A DNA stretch of 7,783 nt from contig PMNQ01000152.1 in NCBI GenBank assembly GCA_003162555.1, forward strand, positions 1 through 7,783, read 5' to 3'. Below, in pieces: positions 1-6,248 of the stretch. Made by a program: the position numbers and the translations under genes. The notes under the pieces were generated by a model. It was not told where the DNA came from. It saw only the letters and a list, made by a program, of their open reading frames with translations, and searched no databases. Numbering within the stretch: position 1 is the first letter of the stretch; every line of letters begins with the position of its first letter. Source of the stretch: Gammaproteobacteria bacterium (lineage in GTDB: Bacteria; Pseudomonadota; Gammaproteobacteria; Steroidobacterales; Steroidobacteraceae).

Positions 1-328
1 TGATCTTGTGCGCGCCGGTGTGCGCGAGATCCTCGCGCTTGAGCCAGACATCAGCGCCCCAGCGTTGCGACAGCCGCGGCGCGTGGCTGAGCGCGGTCGG
101 CCGTCCCACCCAGGTTTTCAGTTGCTGCTGGTACTCGCGCTGGAAATCCGCATCTCGCAGCCAACGCCTCACTCCCTGCTCGAGGCGTTCATGCGCGGGC
201 ACCAGTGTCTCAGGCACGTAGCGCCCGCCGAAAGGCCCGTAGCGACCGTGGGAGTCGGGGAATGCACCAGCCAGCGTCTGCGCCAGCAGTTGTTCACGTT
301 CGGCGGCAGTTGGTTTGTTGTCGCTCAT
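1..328 (-). CDS. trpB: Tryptophan synthase beta chain, N-terminal part (cut by window edge)
   Basis: This is the first 109 codons of the PLP-dependent beta subunit, which condenses indole with L-serine to give L-tryptophan in a complex with TrpA. The frame contains the family signature G-R-Y-G-P-F-G-G-R-Y-V-P-E (residues 28-40), V-G-R-P-T-A-L (74-80) and K-R-E-D-L-A-H-T-G-A-H-K (97-108). Lys108 in HTGAHK is the expected Schiff-base lysine, three codons from the left edge. The N-terminus is about 20 residues longer than in enteric TrpB, as in many proteobacteria. The ATG at 328 overlaps the trpF TGA as ATGA, so translation is probably coupled. The rest of trpB, and probably trpA, lies outside the window. 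The identification is secure; only completeness is unknown. Confidence 0.97.
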   Translation of the reverse strand, partial: MSDNKPTAAEREQLLAQTLAGAFPDSHGRYGPFGGRYVPETLVPAHERLEQGVRRWLRDADFQREYQQQLKTWVGRPTALSHAPRLSQRWGADVWLKREDLAHTGAHKI

Positions 329-927
329 GCTTCGATCTCTTTGAATGCCGCGCGCGCGGCCCGCACGAATTCCGCAATCTTCGCCGCGTCCTTGTAGCCG
401 GGACGCGATTCGAGGCTGCTCGAGGCATCGACGCCGAACGGGCGCACCGTACGGATCGCCGCGGTTACGTTGTCCGCGTTGAGGCCTCCCGCCAGCACCA
501 GCCGCGTGCGCCGCGCCAGCACCGCAGCCTGTTGCCAGTCACTGAGTTCACCGCTCCCGCTGCGCGCGCCTTCGAACAGCAACCGCGGCGGACACTCGGC
601 CGGGAGCGCCACACCGGTGCGCAGCACCGGCAGCCTCGCCAGCCGCTGCGGCAGATGCAACGCGATGAAATCGTCGAGATCCGTCTGCAGCATCTCCGGG
701 TGAAACTCGCGCACGATCTGGTCCACCTCAAACTGCGAGGGATGCTGCGTGACCGCGACACAGCTCAGTTGCTGCCGCACCGGCCGCGCCAGCTCCAACG
801 CGCGCTCCGCGCTCACCCGCCGCGGCGACGCCGCAAACACGAACCCGATCGCATCCACTCCAGCCGCCGCTGCGGCTGCGACCCCCTCCGCCGTGGTCAT
901 CCCGCACACCTTTATCCACCCACTCAT
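325..927 (-). CDS. trpF: Phosphoribosylanthranilate isomerase
   Basis: This 200-residue TIM-barrel enzyme performs the Amadori rearrangement of N-(5'-phosphoribosyl)anthranilate to CdRP, the step before TrpC. The N-terminal I-K-V-C-G-M-T carries the catalytic cysteine (Cys8). Later motifs are D-A-I-G-F-V-F (25-31), the phosphate-binding V-L-A-G-G-L-N (144-150) and G-V-D-A-S-S-S-L-E-S (165-174). Two sites differ from the textbook family. The position usually holding the catalytic aspartate in LLLD appears as L-L-F-E (Glu119), and the usual S-S-G-V-E reads S-S-S-L-E. I believe a branch of TrpF carries such variants, so this is probably functional. No Shine-Dalgarno is visible before ATG 927. 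That ATG overlaps the TGA of a small upstream frame, which suggests coupling. The stop overlaps trpB by 4 nt. Confidence 0.95.
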   Translation of the reverse strand: MSGWIKVCGMTTAEGVAAAAAAGVDAIGFVFAASPRRVSAERALELARPVRQQLSCVAVTQHPSQFEVDQIVREFHPEMLQTDLDDFIALHLPQRLARLPVLRTGVALPAECPPRLLFEGARSGSGELSDWQQAAVLARRTRLVLAGGLNADNVTAAIRTVRPFGVDASSSLESRPGYKDAAKIAEFVRAARAAFKEIEA

Positions 928-1106
928 ATGGAGAGCGCGCGCCGATCCGGCCCGCCTTCGTCGAGGTCATGGGCATGCGTCGCGTTCCCCTGGTTCGGGA
1001 CCGTCCGCGCCATGGACGGCGCGGCCGGAGCCCCCATGGATGGGTTTACGGCGTTCCCGAACCAGGGGAACGCGACGCGTGTCCATGACTTGCCAAAGTG
1101 ATTCAT
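924..1106 (-). CDS. 60-codon open frame bridging trpC and trpF (doubtful protein)
   Basis: An uninterrupted 60-codon frame starts with an ATG overlapping the trpC stop (ATGA, 1106-1103) and ends with a TGA overlapping the trpF ATG (927-924). Nearly all of it is a reading of the palindromic repeat at 966-1089, so the peptide has low complexity (Pro, Ala, Asn, Met) and related segments such as R-V-A-F-P-W-F-G-N from one arm and P-N-Q-G-N-A-T from the other. I recognise no domain. Its more likely role is to carry ribosomes across an inserted repeat so that trpF stays translationally coupled, rather than to make a functional protein. It could also be chance, since stop codons are rare in GC-rich DNA. 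No strong ribosome binding site precedes it. Confidence 0.3.
   Translation of the reverse strand: MNHFGKSWTRVAFPWFGNAVNPSMGAPAAPSMARTVPNQGNATHAHDLDEGGPDRRALSI
966..1089. repeat. 124-bp palindromic (REP/MITE-like) element between trpC and trpF
   Basis: The two arms, 966-1000 and 1055-1089, are 35-nt inverted copies with two mismatches. The inner 24 bp (977-1000 against 1055-1078) match perfectly. The 54-bp centre can form its own hairpins: CCGCGCC/GGCGCGG (1005-1011 with 1018-1024, loop ATGGAC) and a weaker CCCA/TGGG (1033-1036 with 1041-1044). Both contain a CCATGGAYGG motif. The whole folds as a long stem topped by two short hairpins. Both arm mismatches (976/1079 and 973/1082) are G-U wobbles in plus-strand RNA but A-C mismatches in trp mRNA. 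No transposase and no target duplication are visible. It resembles a non-autonomous dispersed repeat; copy number elsewhere is unknown. Confidence 0.85.
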
Positions 1107-1954
1107 GATCTGCGCGCCCGCTCCGTACGACCAGCTGAAATCATTGCCCGCACCAGCTGGTGAGGTTCCAGCGCAGCCATCAACGCGCTGCCCACCAACG
1201 CGACATCGTAGCCGGCGATCGCGATGCGTCCGGCGTCAGCGGCCGTGGCTACGCCGCTCTCCGCGACGCGCGGCACCGTATCCGGCAGCGCACGCACCAG
1301 TTCCTCGAGTCTGCCGGGCACCACTTCGAGGCTCACCAGATCGCGGCAGTTCACGCCGACCAGGAGCGAAGCCACGCTGGAATAGTGCTTCACCAGCTCC
1401 GCGGCGCGCTCGATGTCCGCCGCATCGAATGCTTCGAGCAGCACGAACAGCTTGAGACGTGCGGCGCACTCGATCATCGCGCGGATCGCGGCCGGATCGA
1501 GCATGCGCAGGATCAGCAGCACGCCACCAGCGCCGGCCAGCCGCGCCTCGTACACCTGGTAGGGATCGACCAGGAAATCCTTGCGCATCGCGGGGATGCT
1601 GCCGCCAAGCGCACGCACCGCGGTCGCAAGATGTGCCATCGATCCATCGAAGCGGCTGGGTTCGGTCAGCACCGACACGGCAGCGGCACCCGCTTCGGCG
1701 TAGCCCGCGACCCGCGCCATGACGCTGTCCTCGCTCCCGTCACGCAGTTTGCCACCCGCGGGCGAGCGAAATTTTACTTCGGCAATGACATCGAAGCGGC
1801 GCGCCGAAAGCTGCAGCGCCGGCGGCAGCGGCGAATCGGCGGCACGGGCGCGCAACTCGGCCTCGGGGAGCTGCGCGCGCGCTGCCTCGACGCGCTGGCG
1901 GCTGCTCGCGGCCATGCCTGCCAGAAAATCTTCACCACCGGTGATTTCAGCCAC
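1103..1954 (-). CDS. trpC: Indole-3-glycerol phosphate synthase
   Basis: This 283-residue TIM-barrel enzyme catalyses the decarboxylating ring closure of CdRP to indole-3-glycerol phosphate. Family residues are present: I-A-E-V-K (57-61, Glu59 and Lys61), R-K-D-F with the catalytic Lys125, D-P-Y-Q-V-Y-E-A-R (130-138), L-L-E-A with Glu174, V-N-C-R-D-L (201-206) and A-E-S-G-V (231-235) for phosphate binding. The usual K-x-S-P-S segment reads K-F-R-S-P-A. It is monofunctional, not the TrpC-TrpF fusion of enterics. The start is a GTG at 1954 that overlaps the trpD stop by 8 nt; the next in-frame ATG would be residue 14. This is the last gene before the palindromic interruption, so it and trpF may differ in expression. 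Confidence 0.96.
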   Translation of the reverse strand: MAEITGGEDFLAGMAASSRQRVEAARAQLPEAELRARAADSPLPPALQLSARRFDVIAEVKFRSPAGGKLRDGSEDSVMARVAGYAEAGAAAVSVLTEPSRFDGSMAHLATAVRALGGSIPAMRKDFLVDPYQVYEARLAGAGGVLLILRMLDPAAIRAMIECAARLKLFVLLEAFDAADIERAAELVKHYSSVASLLVGVNCRDLVSLEVVPGRLEELVRALPDTVPRVAESGVATAADAGRIAIAGYDVALVGSALMAALEPHQLVRAMISAGRTERARRS

Positions 1955-2998
1955 GCGGCGCCTCCGCGGGCCCGGCGCTGGCCGTGATGGCTGTCAACCG
2001 CGCCAGCAACGCAGCCGCGGCGCCGGAATCGATCGCCTGCGCCGCGCGCGCCATCGCCAGTTTTGGTGCGGGCTCGGTGCCCGTCACTTCGAGCGCGAGC
2101 GCTGTTCCCAGCAGCAGCGCGTCACGCTGCGGACCGTGCTGCTCGCCTGACAGCACCCGACGCAGCGCGAGCGCATTCTGCTCCGCATCGCCGCCGGCCA
2201 GATCCTCGACGGTGCATGGCGCCAGACCGTAGTCAGCCGGATCGCGCTGCTCGCGGCGCACTTCACCGGCGCGCACGTCGAACAGTTCGAAGGGTCCCAC
2301 CGGCGTGGGCTCGTCCCAGCCGGCCGCGCCGTGCACGACCATGGCGCGCTCGAGGTTCATGCCGGCCAGCGCCTGCGCCATCAGCTCGGCGGTCGGCAGG
2401 TCGTAGGCGCCGATCACGTGAAACGGCGGCTCGGCCGGATTGGTCAGCGGACCGAGGATGTTGAACACGGTGCGCACGCCGAGTGTCGCACGCACGGCGG
2501 CCAGCGATTTCATCGCCGGGTGGTAGTGCGGCGCAAACAGGAAAGTGAAACCCGTGGCGGCAAAACACTCCGCTGCGCGTCGCTCGTCCAGCGGCAGCGC
2601 GAGTCCCAGCGCCGCGAGCACATCGGCGCTGCCGGCGCGGCTCGAGATCGAGCGGTTGCCGTGCTTGACCACGGGCACCCCGCAGGCCGCGGTCAACAGT
2701 GCCGCACCGGTTGACAGATTCAGGCTCCCGGACTTGTCGCCTCCGGTGCCGACGATGTCGACCGCACGCAATGGCGTTGGCAATTCTGGCTTGCGCGCCA
2801 GCGCGCGCATCGCCACGGCGAAACCGCGCAGCTCGGCGGCCGTGACGCCCTTGAGCCGCAACGCGGCGAGCACCGCGCCGGCCATCGCCGGCGCAAGCTC
2901 AGGTGCGGTGAGTGCGGACAGCAGGTTGCCGGCCTCGCGCTCGGTGAGATTCTGGCCGTCGAGCAGCCGGTCGAGCGTCGCATTGAGCGCGGCGTCGG

Positions 2999-3002
<4 letters not shown>
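1947..3002 (-). CDS. trpD: Anthranilate phosphoribosyltransferase
   Basis: This enzyme transfers the phosphoribosyl group of PRPP to anthranilate. It has 351 residues, a normal length for a stand-alone TrpD. An N-terminal helical domain (about 1-75) is followed by G-T-G-G-D (85-89), N-L-S-T (95-98) and K-H-G-N-R (113-117) for PRPP and anthranilate. [19 protein letters not shown] (171-189) and G-W-D-E (228-231, the Mg-binding Asp-Glu pair) follow. ATG 3002 overlaps the trpG TGA as ATGA, and the gene ends 8 nt inside trpC. It is not fused to TrpG, unlike the enteric TrpGD. Confidence 0.97.
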
Positions 3003-3612
<610 letters not shown>

Positions 3613-3616
<4 letters not shown>

Positions 3617-5004
3617 AGCCCATCCTCCGCCAGCTGCAGCGCCTGCACGGCCGCCGCGCTCTTCTGCAGTATTTCGTCGTGTTCAGTTTCGGGCTGGCTG
3701 TCGGCCACGATGCCGGCGCCTGCCTGGTAGCTGTATTCGTCGCCATGGAAAACGAGCGTGCGGATCGTTATGGCCTGGTCCATGTCGCCTCGAGCCCCGA
3801 AGTATCCAACAGTGCCACCGTAGAGTCCTCGCCGCACAGGCTCGAGCTCCTCGATGATCTCCATCGCGCGCACCTTGGGCGCGCCGACCAGCGTGCCGGC
3901 GGGAAAAGCCGCGGCGAACAGATCGAAGGCGTCGCGACCCGCGGCCAGCTGCCCGTGCACGCCGCTGACGATATGCATCACGTGGCTGTAGCGCTCGATG
4001 GCGCGGAACGGCTCGACGCGCACGCTCCCGGCAGTGGCGACACGGCCGAGGTCGTTCCTCGCGAGGTCAACGAGCATGACATGTTCCGCATTTTCCTTCG
4101 GATCGGCGAGCAATTCGGCCGCGCGCGCAGCGTCGAGTTCCGCTTCACCCGAGCGCGGCCGCGTGCCGGCGATCGGCCGCAATTCAGCGCGGCCGGCGCT
4201 GAGCTTGACCAGCGCCTCCGGCGAAGAGCCCACCACCGTGATATCGCCGAGCTCGCAATAGAACATGTACGGCGACGGGTTCACGAGCCGCAGCGCGCGA
4301 TAGGCCTGGAACGGATCGAGATCATGCCGACCGGCGAAGCGCGAGGACAGCACCAGCTGGTACACATCGCCCGCCGCAATGTATTCCTGCGCGCGCCGCA
4401 CGCCAGCGAGGTAAGCGTCACGGCCAAGCGCCGCGACCGGCGGCTGATGGCTCCCGCGCTGCGCGCGCCGCACCGGCATCGGTCCGCGCAGCGCCTGGAT
4501 CACCTCGCGCCGCAGCGCGACGCGCTCTGCTTCGCTGCCGGCATGGAGCAGCGCGATCGCGCGCGTCAGGTGATCGAACACCAGCATCGAATGCGGGGCG
4601 ACGTAGTGCAGCAGCGGCGGCGCGTTGGGCAGTGGCGCGGCGCGCTCAGGGAGCCGTTCGAAATATCGCACCACGTCGTACGAGGTGTAGCCGACGAGTC
4701 CACCTGCCAGCGGCACAGTGCCGAGTTCCGGCAACGGCCGCGGCGCCGCCGCCAACGCACTGCGCAGGCCCGCCAGCAACTCCTGCGCATTGCGCGGCAC
4801 GGGGAGCGAGCGCGCGCCGATCGTGAAGCGGCGCGGATCGAGCCGCACCTCGAGCGCCTCGCCGAAACCGATGAACGAATAGCGTCCCAGCCGCTCGCCG
4901 CCTTCAACGCTCTCGAGCAGGAAGCGCGGCCGGAAGGCCGCCAGCTTCGCGTACGCGGAAACCGGCGTGTCGAGATCGCCTGCGATGTCAAAAGGCGCTT
5001 TCAT
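3613..5004 (-). CDS. trpE: Anthranilate synthase component I
   Basis: This is the chorismate-binding subunit, which with TrpG makes anthranilate from chorismate and glutamine; it is the committed step of the pathway. The N-terminal L-L-E-S (29-32) is the allosteric tryptophan-binding element, so feedback inhibition is expected. The catalytic domain shows P-I-A-G-T-R-P-R (277-284), D-L-A-R-N-D (313-318), Y-S-H-V-M-H (339-344), G-A-P-K-V-R-A-M-E (374-382) and G-A-G-I-V-A-D-S (429-436). At 463 residues it is slightly shorter than usual, because the segment before D-L-D-T-P is short. ATG 5004 lies 17 nt after the T-tract of the attenuator and has no clear Shine-Dalgarno. A five-codon ATG-TGA frame (5018-5001) overlaps this start. 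Confidence 0.97.
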
Positions 5005-5020
5005 TCAATAACTTGCATCC

Positions 5021-5059
5021 AAAAAAAGACCCATCCCGGTGCTTGCCGGAGATGGGTCT
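5021..5059 (-). terminator. Intrinsic terminator of the trp attenuator (3:4 hairpin)
   Basis: In the minus-strand RNA, AGACCCAUC (5059-5051) pairs with GAUGGGUCU (5035-5027). CCGG (5049-5046) pairs with CCGG (5039-5036). This gives a 13-bp stem with one bulged U (5050), a CAAGCA loop and a run of seven U (5027-5021). It stands 17 nt before the trpE start, inside the operon leader rather than after a gene. It is therefore an attenuator that stops transcription when tryptophan is sufficient. Confidence 0.93.
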
Positions 5060-5113
5060 GGTGTTCGTTCGAAAATTTAGGAATTGGTCGAAATACAGCC
5101 CAGGGCCCACTCC
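5048..5113 (-). promoter_or_regulatory. trp antiterminator pairing (2:3 helix)
   Basis: GGAG-UGGG (5113-5106), just after the leader stop codon, can pair with CCCA-U-CUCC (5056-5048), giving 8 bp with one bulged U. The second strand is the 5' arm of the terminator, so the two structures exclude each other. A ribosome stalled at the Trp codons (5137-5129) would leave 5113-5106 free and allow transcription into trpE. A ribosome reaching the stop (5119-5117) would cover it and allow termination. GCCCA (5158-5154) can pair with UGGGC (5109-5105), a plausible 1:2 protector helix. Confidence 0.75.
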
Positions 5114-5116
5114 GTT

Positions 5117-5170
5117 CTAGGAGCAGCGCCACCACCAGCGGATCGCGGCAGACTGGGCAATCTCGTGCAT
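5117..5170 (-). CDS. trpL: trp operon leader peptide (17 aa, three consecutive Trp)
   Basis: This short frame reads M-H-E-I-A-Q-S-A-A-I-R-W-W-W-R-C-S and ends in TAG at 5119-5117. The three tandem TGG codons (5137-5129) are the sensing element, because low Trp-tRNA stalls the ribosome there. The spacing from Trp codons to stop codon to antiterminator strand fits classical attenuation. There is no Shine-Dalgarno before the ATG. The likely transcript start lies within 0-4 nt of it, so translation may begin on a leaderless RNA. The peptide itself need have no function, although a trans-acting role for leader peptides is known in Sinorhizobium meliloti. Confidence 0.9.
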   Translation of the reverse strand: MHEIAQSAAIRWWWRCS

Positions 5171-5178
5171 ACCGAGCC

Positions 5179-5208
5179 AGTATGGCGACAGCCCGCGGCG
5201 GGCGTCAA
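5179..5208 (-). promoter_or_regulatory. Predicted sigma70 promoter of the trp operon
   Basis: TTGACG (5208-5203) is followed after 18 bp by CATACT (5184-5179) on the minus strand. These match the consensus hexamers at 5 and 4 of 6 positions. Transcription would start about 5174-5170, at or just before the trpL ATG. The spacer contains a perfect 13-bp dyad, GCCCGC-C-GCGGGC (5203-5191), which might be an operator or only GC-rich chance. I see no site resembling the enteric TrpR operator. Confidence 0.6.
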
Positions 5209-5220
5209 GGGATGCGAAAG

Positions 5221-5289
5221 ATGAACCCGGGCTACGAAAAACTGGGGGCGTTTTACGGCGACATGACCTGCAGCGGCAAGATGGGCCTG
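5221..5289 (+). pseudogene. Possible decayed start of a HerA/DUF853-like P-loop ATPase gene
   Basis: On the plus strand, an ATG at 5221 follows AAGGGA (5207-5212) at an ideal 8-nt spacing. It reads M-N-P-G-Y-E-K-L-G-A-F-Y, then G-D-M-T-C-S-G-K-M-G-L. From memory, HerA-like ATPases of the DUF853 type begin with a Y-E-K-L-G-x-F-Y block and some 30-40 residues later carry the Walker A stretch G-M-T-G-S-G-K-T-G-L. Here the two blocks are nearly fused, and two single-base changes (Gly to Cys, Thr to Met) spoil the P-loop. The frame then degenerates over the btuF-like 3' end and stops at 5379. I read it as an internally deleted remnant. Chance similarity over about 20 residues is the main alternative. 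Confidence 0.3.
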
Positions 5290-5315
5290 CCGGGGCCGAC
5301 CGCTTCCCGGCGCCC
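5283..5315 (-). terminator. GC-rich hairpin just after the btuF-like gene (weak terminator candidate)
   Basis: Three bases after the TAA, GGGC-GCCGGG (5315-5306) can pair with CCCGGC-(AG)-GCCC (5294-5283), a 10-bp stem with a 2-nt bulge. No U-tract follows, so it is not a good intrinsic terminator. It could protect the 3' end or mark a Rho-dependent end that separates the kinase/btuF unit from the trp promoter. It overlaps the possible plus-strand ATPase remnant. Confidence 0.3.
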
Positions 5316-5317
5316 GC

Positions 5318-6241
5318 TTACTGAGTCGCGGACTGCTCGTTCGCGGCGAGCTGCGCGCACAAGGCCTCGGTGGCGCTGACGGCCTCGGGCCCGAGGCGGC
5401 TGAGACGCGCATCGACGAAGGCAAGGAGCCGACCGTGACTCACGGCGCTGAGCAGTGGCAACGTGCGCCACTGATTCAGCCAGTCCTGCGCGCTGTGCAT
5501 GTCCGTTGCCAGCGCCACGATCACTTCGGGATCGCGCGCCGCGACCGATTCCAGCGACACGGCCGGCGCCGCAGCACGCAATTCCGCATAGAGATTGCGA
5601 TATCCGCAGGCCTCGATCGCATCGGAGATCAGCTGCTCGCCGCCGAGCGTGTACACGGGCCGATCCCAGACCTGCAGCAGCACGCGCGGCGCGAGCGCGC
5701 GCCGGTAATGCGCGCGCAGCGCGGCGATGCGCGCCTGCAGGGCATCGGCCGCCGCATCGGCAACCGCAGCCGTGTCGAGCAGCGCGCCGAGCCGCCGCAG
5801 CGCCACCGGCAGATCATCCAGGCGCACGACGCGATGCCGGTACACGGGCAGTCCCGCACGCTCGAACTGCAGCAGCTGCGCCGCGGAAAACGCGCCGGTC
5901 CAGGCTATCACGACGTCCGGATGGAGCGCGAGGATTCGCTCCAGATCGAAACCGTGGCTGTCGCCAATGCGCGTGATGCCGCGCGCCGCCGCGGGTTCTT
6001 CCGAAAACTCGGGCGTGCCGACGACTCGCGCCCCGCCGCCGGCCGCGAACAGCATGGCCGTTGCGCCTGGCGAGAGACTGACGATGCGCTGCGGCGGCGC
6101 CGCCAGCGTCAGCAGACGGCCTTCGTCATCGCGCAGCTGCCACGTCGACGCGGCAGCAGCTGAAGCCGGTGCTTCCGCGATTACCGCCATTGCGGCGTTC
6201 GCGATGGCGCACATCAGGATGCAGGGCAGAATTCTGTTCAT
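5318..6241 (-). CDS. BtuF-like periplasmic substrate-binding protein (cobalamin/metal-chelate type)
   Basis: This 307-residue class III (helical-backbone) binding protein probably delivers a corrinoid or metal chelate to an ABC importer in the periplasm. Starting at ATG 6241 gives a good signal peptide: M-N-R, a hydrophobic core, then an Ala-rich region around residues 24-32 for cleavage. The mature part has P-Q-R-I-V-S-L-S-P (50-58), L-F-A-A-G, G-F-D-L-E-R-I-L-A-L-H-P-D-V-V-I-A-W (97-114) and S-L-E-S-V-A-A-R-D-P-E-V-I-V (229-242), following the order of E. coli BtuF. A longer frame begins at 6274 but would overlap the kinase and place charged residues before the signal peptide. ATG 6241 lies 7 nt after the kinase stop. 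No btuC, btuD or TonB receptor is visible, so the substrate is inferred. Confidence 0.85.
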   Translation of the reverse strand: MNRILPCILMCAIANAAMAVIAEAPASAAAASTWQLRDDEGRLLTLAAPPQRIVSLSPGATAMLFAAGGGARVVGTPEFSEEPAAARGITRIGDSHGFDLERILALHPDVVIAWTGAFSAAQLLQFERAGLPVYRHRVVRLDDLPVALRRLGALLDTAAVADAAADALQARIAALRAHYRRALAPRVLLQVWDRPVYTLGGEQLISDAIEACGYRNLYAELRAAAPAVSLESVAARDPEVIVALATDMHSAQDWLNQWRTLPLLSAVSHGRLLAFVDARLSRLGPEAVSATEALCAQLAANEQSATQ

Positions 6242-6248
6242 GCGCTGG

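Noticed and set aside
205..1101. A 298-codon plus-strand frame opposite trpB/trpF
   Set aside because: Arg-rich low-complexity translation antisense to trpF, with no domain; explained by GC-rich codon bias.
1160..1987. A 275-codon plus-strand frame opposite trpC
   Set aside because: Antisense shadow of a confident gene, with His/Arg/Gln-rich composition and no motif.
5171..5220. Enteric-type TrpR operator at the trp promoter
   Set aside because: No CTAG-centred palindrome of the TrpR type is present near the promoter; only an unrelated GC dyad is seen.
3679..5379. A 566-codon open frame on the plus strand opposite trpE
   Set aside because: It is antisense to a well-supported trpE, rich in Arg/His/Gln as expected for the complement of GC-rich codons, and has no recognisable domain. 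Only its last part (from 5221) drew attention, as a separate remnant.
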